A program made the translations under genes and the position numbers. The notes below the pieces were generated by a model. It had not been told where the DNA came from. It made no database searches and worked only from the letters and a program-made list of their open reading frames with translations. 45,899 bases of DNA from Planctomycetota bacterium. Lineage in GTDB: Bacteria > Planctomycetota > PUPC01 > DSUN01. Position 1 is the stretch's first letter, and every line of letters begins with the position of its first letter. This document shows, in pieces, positions 1 to 8,161 of this stretch. The DNA is taken from NCBI GenBank assembly GCA_016872875.1, contig VGYW01000006.1, positions 1 through 45,899 on the forward strand, read 5' to 3'.

Positions 1-262
1 CTCACCCCAGCCCTCTCCCCAAGGGAGAGGGGGAGGGGCAGCACCCTCACCCCAGCCCTCTCCCCAAGGGAGAGGGGGAGGGCAAGCACCCTCACCCCAG
101 CCCTCTCCCCAAGGGAGAGGGGGAGGGGCAGCACCCTCACCCCAGCCCTCTCCCCAAGGGAGAGGGGGAGGGCAAGCACCCTCACCCCAGCCCTCTCCCC
201 AAGGGAGAGGGGGAGGGCAAGCACCCTCACCCCAGCCCTCTCCCCAAGGGAGAGGGGGGGAG
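1..262. repeat. 45-nt tandem repeat array, five full units plus a partial sixth
   Basis: Units begin at 1, 46, 91, 136, 181 and 226 with a strict 45-nt period and only small differences between units. Each unit contains a perfect hairpin, CCCTCTCCC-CAA-GGGAGAGGG. The period is a multiple of three and one plus-strand frame is open through all units, giving the 15-residue repeat SPQPSPQGRGGGAAP (or GQAP at its end). That frame runs directly into the cyclo-ligase fragment downstream. The array continues off the left edge, so its true length is unknown. Confidence 0.95.
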
Positions 263-583
263 ACGGCGCTTGAGCTGGTGCCTGGCGTCTTCGGCATCCT
301 GGAGCCGGCCGGCAGCGAGATCGTTGAGCCCGGCTCGATTGACTTCGTCCTCGTCCCTGCGCGGGGCTTTGACCGCTCGGGCAACCGCCTCGGCCGCGGC
401 GGCGGCTACTACGACCGCTACATGTCCCACCCCGATTTCCACGCCATCCGCTGCGGCATCGCCTTTGCCGCCCAGGTGCTCGACGCCATCCCGCACGACG
501 CCCATGACCTGCCCGTGCACATCCTGGTGACAGAGGAGGGGGTGCTGGCTTGCGCTGGGCAGTCGTGGACAGTGTGGAGATAG
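2..583 (+). CDS. 5-formyltetrahydrofolate cyclo-ligase, C-terminal part, open at the left edge
   Basis: 5-formyltetrahydrofolate cyclo-ligase uses ATP to convert 5-formyl-THF to 5,10-methenyl-THF in the cytoplasm. The recognisable part starts near 263 with ETALELVPGVFGILEP and carries the family signature GRGGGYYDR at about 392-418. It corresponds to roughly the second half of a protein usually about 190 residues long. Upstream, the same frame stays open through the 45-nt repeat array to the window edge, so the protein either contains an in-frame low-complexity insert or was cut by the repeat. A GTG at 278 is an internal codon and not a convincing start. The last residues (AGQSWTVWR) and the stop are encoded by the left arm of an inverted repeat at 565. 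Family assignment is firm; whether the gene works is unknown. Confidence 0.8.
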   Translation, partial: SPQPSPQGRGGGAAPSPQPSPQGRGGGQAPSPQPSPQGRGGGAAPSPQPSPQGRGGGQAPSPQPSPQGRGGGQAPSPQPSPQGRGGETALELVPGVFGILEPAGSEIVEPGSIDFVLVPARGFDRSGNRLGRGGGYYDRYMSHPDFHAIRCGIAFAAQVLDAIPHDAHDLPVHILVTEEGVLACAGQSWTVWR

Positions 584-810
584 TGGACACGGTGGACAGC
601 GTCAACAGGACACACTAAGGGGAGCGGAGAACAGTTGACATGCGTTCGTAGTGCGGGCTTTAGCCCGTGCCTTCAGGAACGGCCTGAAGGCCGCACTACA
701 AACCCGCGGCGTTCACGAAGTGTAAACCATTCTGCGCTCCCCTCAGTAGTGGGAGTTCCTCCCGCCCTGTCCAGACCGTCCACCTTGTCCACCCAGTCCA
801 CAATGTCCAC
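565..810. repeat. nested inverted-repeat element downstream of the cyclo-ligase
   Basis: Three shells of dyad symmetry are centred near 680. Outer arms are 565-608 and 767-810, made of GTGGACA-type short tandem units and roughly three-quarters identical when inverted. Middle arms are 615-636 and 725-746, sharing AGGGGAGCG. The core is the palindrome at 648-699. The left outer arm overlaps the end of the cyclo-ligase frame and the right arm ends just before the stop codon of the minus-strand restriction-modification gene. It therefore fills the whole gap between two convergent genes and could also terminate transcription in both directions. Confidence 0.8.
648..699. repeat. dispersed palindromic (REP-like) element, copy A
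   Basis: The outer stem is GTAGTGCGG (648-656) with CCGCACTAC (691-699). Inside are the competing hairpins CGGGC-TTTA-GCCCG and CCTTCAGG/CCTGAAGG. Close relatives occur at 21485-21532 and 42316-42377, and half a copy lies inside a coding sequence at 17458-17480, so this is a dispersed family in this genome. Confidence 0.9.
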
Positions 811-815
811 ATTGA

Positions 816-3800
816 TCACGGGCCAAGCTCGATGGGGAGCAGGCTCTCCTCGATGGCGGGATAGAGTTCGTCGAGGGCCTGCTGAATCTTGATCGTCAGG
901 CCCAGGGCCGTCACGATGCGGCAGTAGGTCAGTGAATCCTCGAGCTCCAGGCGGCGTTCCTGGCGGTCCTTGAGCCACTTCTCGCACACCTGGTAGCCGC
1001 CGACCCGATACTCCCACACCTCCTGGGGCACGGGGGCGAAGTACTGGGTCTGGTTGATATAGACCCGCTTCTCCCCGGGGTCGTAGCGGACCCCGGCCTT
1101 CGTGCCCTTGGCGACCTTGCCATCGCCCAGGCCTTCGAAGCGCACGCTCCCCTCGTCAACTTCCTCTGAGCGCAGCAGATGAAGGCCCGTCAGCCGTTCG
1201 CCCAACCTGGCAACCTTCGCGAAAAGCGCCGCGTCCCTTGTGAACGGCACGCGCGGGAAGTCGCTCCGCAGGAACTCGGCGTACTTGTCCCGGTACTGGG
1301 GTGCGTACAGGACCGCGTAGACGTAATGGAAGACCTGTTCGGGCGTCGGCTGGCGGCAGTGGGCGGCCTTCAGGATGTCAAGGAGCTTCGGGTGAAGGTT
1401 GGGTGATCTTGCCGAGACCTCCATCGCCTCGAAAAGGTCTCGCTCCCCGTTGGGATAGCAGAACAGGGGGAAGACGTAGTCGATCGTCTTGAGAGAGACA
1501 GCGACATGGTCTGTAGCGCAGGATGAAACAAGTGCGTGCTGCCAAGGTCCCACGTGCTCGACGCGCTTGGGCGCGACGATGGCCAGGTTGTCCTGGAGCA
1601 TCTCGCGCATTACCTCGGGCCGCGGCATGCAGAGGAAACCGCGCGACCTTCCCGTGTAGTACGTGTGCCGCGTGTCGAACGGGCGATAGAGAATGGTCAC
1701 GACATTCTGGCGATGAGGGCCTGAATCGAGGAGGTCCTTCTGCGCCAGAGCCACCTTCCAGTCGCGCGCATCCCGCCCGAGCCTGTAGCCTTTGCGCGCA
1801 ATCTCGGGGTCCATGCGCGAGAAGACAGTCACTGTGCGCCAGGCGTCGGCAGGCGTCCAATGAATGGTGAGGTGGTCGCGCGCGGTCACGATGCCAACGC
1901 TGTTGATTGGCAAAAGTCCGGGAAGCGACGGGAAACTGCGGAAGGCGGCCTGGCGCCGGTCATCGCGCGGGACGAACAGGTAAGACGGCGAACGCGGAAG
2001 CAGCTCCCGCCACGTTGTGCAGGACCGGTCGTGTTCGGAGAGCCAGTGGAACTTCCGTGCGCGCGTGCCCCAAAGCTCGGCATGGCGGACGCTGGCGGGT
2101 TCCTTCTTCCGGCCGCCGCGCTTGACGAAGAGGGCGATGGCGACGCCCTGGCGGATGTCGAAGACGTTCTTGTCTGGGCTGCCATCAGGGCAGGTCTCGC
2201 GCTTGAGCGCGTTTCCGTGCAAGTCGAGGACGTAGATGTCGTCGAATGTGCGCATCAGGGTCTGCCGCATTCCGCGGAACGTGGGGTTGTCGAGCCACGC
2301 ATGGTTGGTGATCATGCCCACAACGCCGCGGCCGGCCTGCTCGATCTTCCACTGGGCGAAGCGCAGGAACTTCACGTAGTCGTCCTGGAGCCACTTCGGG
2401 TTCTTTTCTCCGAGCGGCCTGCTGTCTACGAAGAAGTAGTCTCTCACAAGCCGCCCGATGAAGGTCGGCTGCAAGACGTCCTCGAGCTCACGTCTTGCCA
2501 CGCGCTGCACAGGGCTTGCGCCGCCAGGGTCGCTGGGCTTCCACCCGACTATGTAAGGGTTGCCCCTCGCAATCCGCACGGGCCTCTCGCTGAGATTGGC
2601 TGAATGGCCACTGTAGGGAGGATTGCCAAGGATAACCAGAATTGGCTGCTGCTTCTTGACCCTGCTCGCGGCTCGGGATTCCTGGGACAAGGACCGGTAG
2701 AAGGGCATCTCGCTCTGGGCCAGCTCCTCCATGTCGAGGGTGTTAGTCAGGTAGAACTTCACGCGCTCATCGTCGGCGAGCCGGTGGCCGAGCTCCTCAA
2801 GGAAGAAAGCCATCTTGAGGTGGCCCACGGCGTAGGGGGCCATCATCAGCTCGAAGGCGTAGAAGTTCCTCAGCACCCGTTCGCGGATGAAGTCCTCTCG
2901 GGCGCCTGCGCCATGCTTGTTCACGAACTCACTGACTGCGAGTTGCGCCGCGTGGGCCACAAAGGTCATGGTCCCCGCCGCGGGGTCCAGAAGCGTCACC
3001 CCATCCGAGGCCAGGCCATCGCTCAGCCCGAAGTCGCTCGTCAGGATCGAGTGGAGTGACCGGACGATGTAGGAGACGACCGGTTCGGGCGTGTAGTAGA
3101 CGCCGCGGCGCTCGCGCTCCTCGGGGTTGTATTGGGCGAGGAAGGTCTCGTAGAAGTGGACGATGGGGTCGGCGCCCTTGTGCTCGCGGTAGTACTGGTC
3201 GAGGATGCCCGATGCGTCGGCCCGGGCGAGCACCTCCGCGATGTCGTCCACGATCCACTCGAGCTGGGGCGGCAGCTCCTCAAGGGAGATGAAGCGAAAG
3301 ACGTCGCGCAGGATGCCGATGGTCTGGGGGATGCGGTCGAACGCCGCGCGGCGAGTGAAGGTGTTCGTTGAGCGCGTGCGGGCGGCGAAGAGACCGTAGG
3401 TGATCGTCTGCGCGTAGAGGTCGGCAAATTGCTCGTGGGTCAGATCAGCAATGAGGAATTGCCTGAATGCCTCGTAGAAGCCGGCGAGCCGTGCCCCGCC
3501 GGTGTGATTCCTCTGTGCAACTTGCTGTTGGATGGTCGCGCGCAGGAAGCGGGTGCGTTTGGCGAGCTGGACGGCGAGTGCTTCCGCCGTGGCCGCCTGG
3601 GGCACGGAGTAGTCAAGGAACTGCTCAAGGAGCGCCCAGAGCTCGTCAGGGCGCTCGATGACAGGGGCGGCGCGCAGATCGGTCAGAATGCTGGGGCTGG
3701 CGGCAGGGACGGTCTGGATGTGTTGGCCGTTTCGGTAGAGGCGGAACTCGGTGAAGTTGGTGAGAAGCAGGTTGGGGAAGGTGTCGCGGTAGCGGCGGAG

Positions 3801-4085
3801 TTGCGCGGTGTCGGCGATGCCGGCGAGGTCGGTCTGCGCCGGCTTCTTGGCCTCGACGTAGCCCACTATAGCGTCCGTGCCGTTCCACAGGCGGAAGTCG
3901 GGGTTCCCGGCGTCGGTGGGCGCGGGCTGGACGGTGACGTGGATGTGGGAGCGGCCTGTGGCGTCGGCGACCTGTTTGAGGAGGTCGCGGAGCGCCGGGT
4001 AGGAGCTCTCCTCGCGCGCGTCGCCTGCCGCGGCCGCCGCTCCGAGGGCCTGGGCGTACTGCTTGAAGATGGCTTCCCTGGTCAT
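816..4085 (-). CDS. single-chain restriction-modification protein (type ISP-like N6-adenine methylase with nuclease domain)
   Basis: This 1089-residue protein looks like a combined nuclease, N6-adenine methyltransferase and target-recognition polypeptide. Near the N-terminus PD63 and E78-A-K80 fit a PD-(D/E)xK nuclease core. The methyltransferase has the S-adenosylmethionine loop DPAAGT at 367-372 and the catalytic motif NPPY at 488-491. The remaining ~500 residues resemble the C-terminal specificity region of type ISP enzymes. No helicase domain is present, unlike long type ISP enzymes such as LlaBIII, so it resembles a compact type IIG/IIL design. A sigma-70-like promoter lies at 4139-4167 at the end of holA, so it can be transcribed alone. 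The start is ATG with a weak ribosome-binding site. No partner subunit is adjacent. The methylase call is firm; the nuclease activity is inference. Confidence 0.85.
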   Translation of the reverse strand: MTREAIFKQYAQALGAAAAAGDAREESSYPALRDLLKQVADATGRSHIHVTVQPAPTDAGNPDFRLWNGTDAIVGYVEAKKPAQTDLAGIADTAQLRRYRDTFPNLLLTNFTEFRLYRNGQHIQTVPAASPSILTDLRAAPVIERPDELWALLEQFLDYSVPQAATAEALAVQLAKRTRFLRATIQQQVAQRNHTGGARLAGFYEAFRQFLIADLTHEQFADLYAQTITYGLFAARTRSTNTFTRRAAFDRIPQTIGILRDVFRFISLEELPPQLEWIVDDIAEVLARADASGILDQYYREHKGADPIVHFYETFLAQYNPEERERRGVYYTPEPVVSYIVRSLHSILTSDFGLSDGLASDGVTLLDPAAGTMTFVAHAAQLAVSEFVNKHGAGAREDFIRERVLRNFYAFELMMAPYAVGHLKMAFFLEELGHRLADDERVKFYLTNTLDMEELAQSEMPFYRSLSQESRAASRVKKQQPILVILGNPPYSGHSANLSERPVRIARGNPYIVGWKPSDPGGASPVQRVARRELEDVLQPTFIGRLVRDYFFVDSRPLGEKNPKWLQDDYVKFLRFAQWKIEQAGRGVVGMITNHAWLDNPTFRGMRQTLMRTFDDIYVLDLHGNALKRETCPDGSPDKNVFDIRQGVAIALFVKRGGRKKEPASVRHAELWGTRARKFHWLSEHDRSCTTWRELLPRSPSYLFVPRDDRRQAAFRSFPSLPGLLPINSVGIVTARDHLTIHWTPADAWRTVTVFSRMDPEIARKGYRLGRDARDWKVALAQKDLLDSGPHRQNVVTILYRPFDTRHTYYTGRSRGFLCMPRPEVMREMLQDNLAIVAPKRVEHVGPWQHALVSSCATDHVAVSLKTIDYVFPLFCYPNGERDLFEAMEVSARSPNLHPKLLDILKAAHCRQPTPEQVFHYVYAVLYAPQYRDKYAEFLRSDFPRVPFTRDAALFAKVARLGERLTGLHLLRSEEVDEGSVRFEGLGDGKVAKGTKAGVRYDPGEKRVYINQTQYFAPVPQEVWEYRVGGYQVCEKWLKDRQERRLELEDSLTYCRIVTALGLTIKIQQALDELYPAIEESLLPIELGP

Positions 4086-4138
4086 GAGCCGCTACGCCGC
4101 GGGGTGTGAGCGCCCGAGGGTTCCACGCAACACGTGGC

Positions 4139-4167
4139 AGGATACCTGGTTTGGGGCCTGGTGTCAA
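4139..4167 (-). promoter_or_regulatory. sigma-70-like promoter for the restriction-modification gene
   Basis: On the minus strand, -35 TTGACA (complement of 4162-4167) and -10 TATCCT (complement of 4139-4144) are separated by 17 nt. It lies 50-80 nt upstream of the gene start and overlaps the holA stop codon. Confidence 0.6.
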
Positions 4168-5192
4168 GCCTTACAGAGGCGGATGAGGAGGTGTTCGAGG
4201 GCGGCGCGGGGGTCCATGGCGGAGGTCTTGGAGTCGAGGTCGGCCTGGAGGAGGAGGGAGAAGCAGCGGAGGAGCTCGCGGCGGGTGCGGTTGCGGGCGT
4301 GTTTGATAGTCTGCTCGACGGCGTAGTTGCCGGGCTTGAGGTGGAGGGCCTTGGCGATGGCGTCCGCGGGTTGCCGAAGGTCGAGGAGGGTGCGGGCGTT
4401 GATGAGGCGCTCGAGTGCCCAGCGGACCATGCTGAGGATGTAGGCGGGCTCGCTGTTCTGGGCGAGAAGGGCGTCGAGGACCCGCAGGGCCTTCCCAGGC
4501 TCCTTGCTCCCGACCGCGTCGGTGAGCTTGAAAACGGTGGTGACGGGGAGGTCTTCGACGATGGCCTCGACGTCCTGCTGGGCGATGGTGTCGCGTGAGC
4601 CGACGTAGAGGGCGAGCTTGGCGAGGCTCTGGTCGAGGATGGGGAGGTTGACTCCGACGCAGTCGGCGAGGCGTTTGGCGGCGTCGGCGTCCACCCGTTT
4701 GCCGTGTGCGCGCGCCCGCGCGTTGATCCAGCGGGGGAGCTCGTATTCGCGGGGCGGGTCGCAGGCTACGACGATGCCGGCCCTGCGGAGGGCGATGCCC
4801 AGCTTCTCGTTCTTCGGGAGCTTTTCGAGGACGAGGACGAGGGTGCCGGTCTTCGATGGCCTCTCGAGGTAGGCGAGGAGTGGGTCGCGGGCGTTGGCGG
4901 CGAAGGGGGCGGCGTCCTCCACGAGCACGAGGCGGCGGGGGGCGAGGAAGGCGGGGGTGCGGAGCTCGTCGAGCAGCTCGCGGGGGTCGCCCACTTCGTT
5001 GCCGAGGTACTGGCTGAGCGCGAGGTCGGGGTCGGAGTCCTTCAGGACGGCCTGGCGGATGGCCTGGATGGCCTGGGAGCGGGCGAAGGGCTCTTCGCCG
5101 ATGATGGCGTAGACGGGGCTGAGCTGGGCGCGCTGGAGGTGCTGAACAAGGCTGTCGAGGGTCAGGTCGTCGGGGAGGGGCTGTTTGGCCAA
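4164..5192 (-). CDS. holA: DNA polymerase III subunit delta
   Basis: The delta subunit of the clamp loader opens the beta sliding clamp during replication. The protein is 342 residues, the usual length. It starts with the typical N-terminal block SPVYAIIGEEPFARSQAIQA, followed by the AAA+-like fold and an alpha-helical C-terminal collar domain rich in Leu and Arg (TRRELLRCFSLLLQADLDSK). The start is TTG at 5192, supported by an AAGGAG ribosome-binding site about 7 nt upstream. It lies downstream of, and in the same direction as, the two-component genes, separated by a small nonamer repeat array. The family is recognised with good confidence from overall sequence rather than a single motif. 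Confidence 0.9.
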   Translation of the reverse strand: MAKQPLPDDLTLDSLVQHLQRAQLSPVYAIIGEEPFARSQAIQAIRQAVLKDSDPDLALSQYLGNEVGDPRELLDELRTPAFLAPRRLVLVEDAAPFAANARDPLLAYLERPSKTGTLVLVLEKLPKNEKLGIALRRAGIVVACDPPREYELPRWINARARAHGKRVDADAAKRLADCVGVNLPILDQSLAKLALYVGSRDTIAQQDVEAIVEDLPVTTVFKLTDAVGSKEPGKALRVLDALLAQNSEPAYILSMVRWALERLINARTLLDLRQPADAIAKALHLKPGNYAVEQTIKHARNRTRRELLRCFSLLLQADLDSKTSAMDPRAALEHLLIRLCKA

Positions 5193-5212
5193 CGGGTGCT
5201 CCTTATGGGACC

Positions 5213-5257
5213 GATCGGTCGGATCAGTCGGATCGGTCGGATCAGTCGGATCAATCG
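5213..5257. repeat. five tandem nonamers
   Basis: Five adjacent 9-bp units alternate between GATCGGTCG and GATCAGTCG, and the last is GATCAATCG. They occupy the short gap between the response regulator stop and the holA start. Unlike the other simple-repeat loci in this window, no inverted partner arm was found nearby. Confidence 0.9.
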
Positions 5258-5268
5258 TCCGCTGCGGG

Positions 5269-6669
5269 TCATGCCGGGTCCTCGGGCGGGGTGGCAGGGC
5301 CGCCTTTGGGCTGGATGGCGTATTTCTCCATGCGGTACTGGAGGGTTCGGCGTGTGAGGCCGAGGAGCTCTGCGGCGCGGGACTGGTTTCCGCCTGTCTT
5401 TCGGAGGCCGGCTTCGAGGAGCTTGCGCTCGAACTCCTCGATGGCGAAGCCGGGCTGAAGGAGCTTCGAGGCGACGTCCTCCGGGCTTTCGCGGCTCACG
5501 TCGGGGTTGAGAGCGATGTCGTCGGGGCCGATGGTGTCGCCCTGTGCCATGACGACGGCGCGCTCGATGGCGTTTTCGAGTTCGCGGACGTTTCCTGGCC
5601 AGTGGTAGGCCATGAGCTTCTGCTGAGCGGCGGGCGCGATGCCCTTGAAGCTCTTGCGGTTGCGGGCCGCGAAGCGGGCGAGGAAGTGGCTGGCAAGGAG
5701 GAGGACGTCCTCGCGCCGCTCGCGCAGCGGGGGGAGGAAGATTGGGACGACGTTGATGCGGTAGTAGAGGTCTTCGCGGAAGTCGCCATCGCGGACCGCC
5801 TTCTCGAGGTTGCGATTGGTCGAGGCGATGACGCGGACGTCCACGGTGAGGGTCTCGGTGCCGCCGACGCGCTGGAACTCGCGCTCCTGGAGGACGCGGA
5901 GGAGCTTGGCCTGGAGTGCGGGAGACATTTCGGAGATTTCGTCGAGGAAGATGGTTCCGCGGTGTGCGGCCTCGAAGCGGCCTTTGCGCAGGGCGATGGC
6001 GCCGGTGAAGGAGCCGCGCTCGTGGCCGAACAGCTCGCTCTCGAGCAGCGTCTCAGGGATGGCGGCGCAGTTGACCTTGACGAGGGGGTTCTTGGCCCTG
6101 GCGCTGAGCTCGTGGATGGCGGAGGCGACGAGCTCCTTGCCGGTGCCGCTCTCGCCGCGGATGAGGACGGTGGCGTCGGTGGGGGCGACGGTGCGTGCGG
6201 TTTCGAGGACGGCGGCGATGGCTGGGCTGGAGCCGATGAGTCGGGTGGCCTTGCGCTCGGCCTGGATTTCCTCGCGGAGCGCGCGGTTCTCGTCGCGCAG
6301 GCGGTGGAGCTCGAAGAGGCGGCGGAGCGTGCCCAGCAGCCGCTCCGTGTCCACCGGCTTGGTCAGGTAGTCGTACGCGCCGCGTTTCACCGCGTCCACC
6401 GCGTCCTGAATGGTGCCGTAGGCGGTGAGGATGATGACGTCGGTGTCGGGGTAGAGTCGCCGGATTTCGTCGCAGAGTTCGACGCCGGACATCTCGCGCA
6501 TGCGCATGTCGGAGACGACGATGGGGTAAGGGGACTTTGCGAGGAGGGCCAGGGCCTCGGGGGGCGAGCCGGCCACGTCGGCCTGGTAGCCCTCGAAGCG
6601 GAGGTTCTTCCGCAGCGCGTCGGCCGTCTGCCAGTCGTCGTCCACGACCAGGATGTGGTTATTGGGCAT
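5269..6669 (-). CDS. NtrC-family sigma-54-dependent response regulator
   Basis: This 466-residue transcription activator has the standard three-part layout. The receiver domain (about 5-118) keeps the acidic pocket D10-D12, phosphoacceptor D54, T82 and K104. The AAA+ domain (about 142-375) has Walker A GESGTGKE at 172-179 and the sigma-54 contact loop GSFTGA at 219-224, a common variant of GAFTGA. The last ~45 residues form a Fis-type helix-turn-helix. The chosen start is the ATG at 6669, because the receiver domain begins immediately there; the open frame upstream is antisense noise inside the kinase gene. It overlaps the 3' end of the kinase gene by 11 bp, so the two are probably translationally coupled. 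Its targets should carry -24/-12 promoters; none was identified here. Confidence 0.95.
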   Translation of the reverse strand: MPNNHILVVDDDWQTADALRKNLRFEGYQADVAGSPPEALALLAKSPYPIVVSDMRMREMSGVELCDEIRRLYPDTDVIILTAYGTIQDAVDAVKRGAYDYLTKPVDTERLLGTLRRLFELHRLRDENRALREEIQAERKATRLIGSSPAIAAVLETARTVAPTDATVLIRGESGTGKELVASAIHELSARAKNPLVKVNCAAIPETLLESELFGHERGSFTGAIALRKGRFEAAHRGTIFLDEISEMSPALQAKLLRVLQEREFQRVGGTETLTVDVRVIASTNRNLEKAVRDGDFREDLYYRINVVPIFLPPLRERREDVLLLASHFLARFAARNRKSFKGIAPAAQQKLMAYHWPGNVRELENAIERAVVMAQGDTIGPDDIALNPDVSRESPEDVASKLLQPGFAIEEFERKLLEAGLRKTGGNQSRAAELLGLTRRTLQYRMEKYAIQPKGGPATPPEDPA

Positions 6670-8056
6670 TCTGGGTCTCGCTGGGCTCGGGTTGTGCGGG
6701 GAGCTCGACGGTGACGAGTGCGCCGCCTGAGGGCTGGTTTGCGACGGTGAGGGAGCCGCCGTGCGCCTCGACGATGCGGAGCGAGAGAGCGAGGCCGAGG
6801 CCGAGGCCGGAGCGCTTGGTGGTGAAGTAGGGCTCGAAGATGCGGGGGAGGTCCGCGGGCGGGATGCCCGGCCCGGTGTCGGCGAAGGCCACGCGGGCCG
6901 TGCCGTTGGCGCGCTCGGTGGTGACGGCGAGGGTTCCGCCGTCGCGCATGGCCTGGACGCTGTTGCGGATGATGTTGGCGAAGACCTGGCCGAGGCGGTC
7001 GGCGTCGCACCGGACGGGCAGCGGGCCGGCGTGGTCGCGGCGGAGCTGGACTCTGGCCTCGCCGAACTCCCTGGCGAACAGGGCCAGGGTTTGGTCGAGC
7101 AGGGCCTCGAGGTCGCAGGGCGCAAGGTCGAGGTCGGTCGGCTTGGCGAGGAGCACCACGTTGTCAATGGTGCGGGTGAGGCGTCCGAGCTCACTGGCGA
7201 CGACCTCGAAGTTGGCGTGGGCTTCGGCGCGGAGGGCGGGGGCGTGGGCGCCCTGGGCGATGAGGCGTTCGAGGTAGCGGCAGGTGAGGGCGATGGTGTT
7301 GAGGGGGTTTCGGATCTCGTGTGCGACGCCTGCGGCGAGGTTGCCGAGGGCGATGAGGCGTTCGTCCTTGGCCCGGCGGCGTTCGGCCCTGGCGATGGCC
7401 CTGGTGGCCGACCAGGCGATGGCGGCGAGTGCGACGAAGAGGGCGGCCTGGGAGAACAGGAGCGCCCAGGTCATCTGGCGGTCGAGCCGCGTGAAGAGGT
7501 GCTCGGTGGGGGCCAGGTCGCGGTGGACCACGAGGCCGCCGAGGAGCTTTCCAGCGCGGCGGATGGGCGAGGTGAAGCAGAGGCAGGAGGGCGCGTTGCC
7601 CCGTGCCAGGCAGTCGTGGGGCAGGACGGAGACGCGTTCCCCGCCCTCGAGGATGTGGCGGGCGCAGTCCGTCAGGTCGCGGTCGCCCGCGCGCACGGGC
7701 GGCCAGAGCGGCTGGGTCTTCTCGTCCACGACCAGGACGTGGAAGCCGTGCTCGCCGAGGCGGACGTCCTCGATGTTGGGCAGGGCTTCGGGCAGCTCGT
7801 GGGCCACCTCGGCCAGCGAGCTGATGTTCGGGTGCCGAGCCACGAGGTCGTGGAGCTGTGCCAGCACGGCGCCGCTGCGGAGCAGGTCGGCGCACTCCTC
7901 CGCGTAGCGGACGTTGGCGGCCAGCCTGCCGGCCTTGTGTTGCGCCATCACGCGCTTCTTGATGCTCAAGACGAGAACCACGGTAGCCGCGATGGCCGCG
8001 ACACCCAGGATGGAGAGCACCCAGAGCGCCCGAGCCGTCCCTTGTCTCGCTGCCAT
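6659..8056 (-). CDS. membrane sensor histidine kinase (NtrB-like)
   Basis: This 465-residue sensor kinase pairs with the NtrC-like regulator just downstream. Transmembrane helix 1 spans about 10-31 and helix 2 about 197-217. Between them is a ~165-residue extracytoplasmic sensor with a cysteine cluster (C150, C158, C160). The phosphoacceptor is H246 in HEIRNPLN, followed by the ATPase domain with NIIRNSVQAM, DTGPGIPP and GLGLALS. The start is the ATG at 8056, with AAGAGG 5 nt upstream. A possible start at 8095 would lie at or before the transcription start predicted from the promoter at 8099-8127, so it is rejected. The signal sensed is unknown; the oxidisable cysteines are suggestive only. 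Confidence 0.93.
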   Translation of the reverse strand: MAARQGTARALWVLSILGVAAIAATVVLVLSIKKRVMAQHKAGRLAANVRYAEECADLLRSGAVLAQLHDLVARHPNISSLAEVAHELPEALPNIEDVRLGEHGFHVLVVDEKTQPLWPPVRAGDRDLTDCARHILEGGERVSVLPHDCLARGNAPSCLCFTSPIRRAGKLLGGLVVHRDLAPTEHLFTRLDRQMTWALLFSQAALFVALAAIAWSATRAIARAERRRAKDERLIALGNLAAGVAHEIRNPLNTIALTCRYLERLIAQGAHAPALRAEAHANFEVVASELGRLTRTIDNVVLLAKPTDLDLAPCDLEALLDQTLALFAREFGEARVQLRRDHAGPLPVRCDADRLGQVFANIIRNSVQAMRDGGTLAVTTERANGTARVAFADTGPGIPPADLPRIFEPYFTTKRSGLGLGLALSLRIVEAHGGSLTVANQPSGGALVTVELPAQPEPSETQNAQ

Positions 8057-8098
8057 GTCTGCCTCTTGGCCGCCATGCCCCTTGCGCCCGCTCATCTG

Positions 8099-8127
8099 AA
8101 TATAGGCCAATGCGCCAACGCTGTCAA
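8099..8127 (-). promoter_or_regulatory. strong sigma-70-like promoter for the two-component genes
   Basis: On the minus strand, a perfect TTGACA (complement of 8122-8127) is followed after 17 nt by TATATT (complement of 8099-8104). The predicted transcript starts near 8092, which fits translation from 8056. Confidence 0.75.
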
Positions 8128-8133
8128 GCGAGG

Positions 8134-8161
8134 TTGACTCCACCACGCACCTGCCTATAAT
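8134..8161 (+). promoter_or_regulatory. strong sigma-70-like promoter for the O-antigen-ligase-like gene
   Basis: TTGACT (8134-8139) and a perfect TATAAT (8156-8161) are spaced by 16 nt. Its -35 box lies only 6 nt from the -35 box of the opposite promoter, so the two compete for the same stretch of DNA. The transcript would begin with the hairpin at 8161-8268. Confidence 0.75.

Noticed and set aside
1..262. Possible CRISPR array at the left edge
   Set aside because: The 45-nt units are directly adjacent with no variable spacers, so this is a simple tandem repeat.
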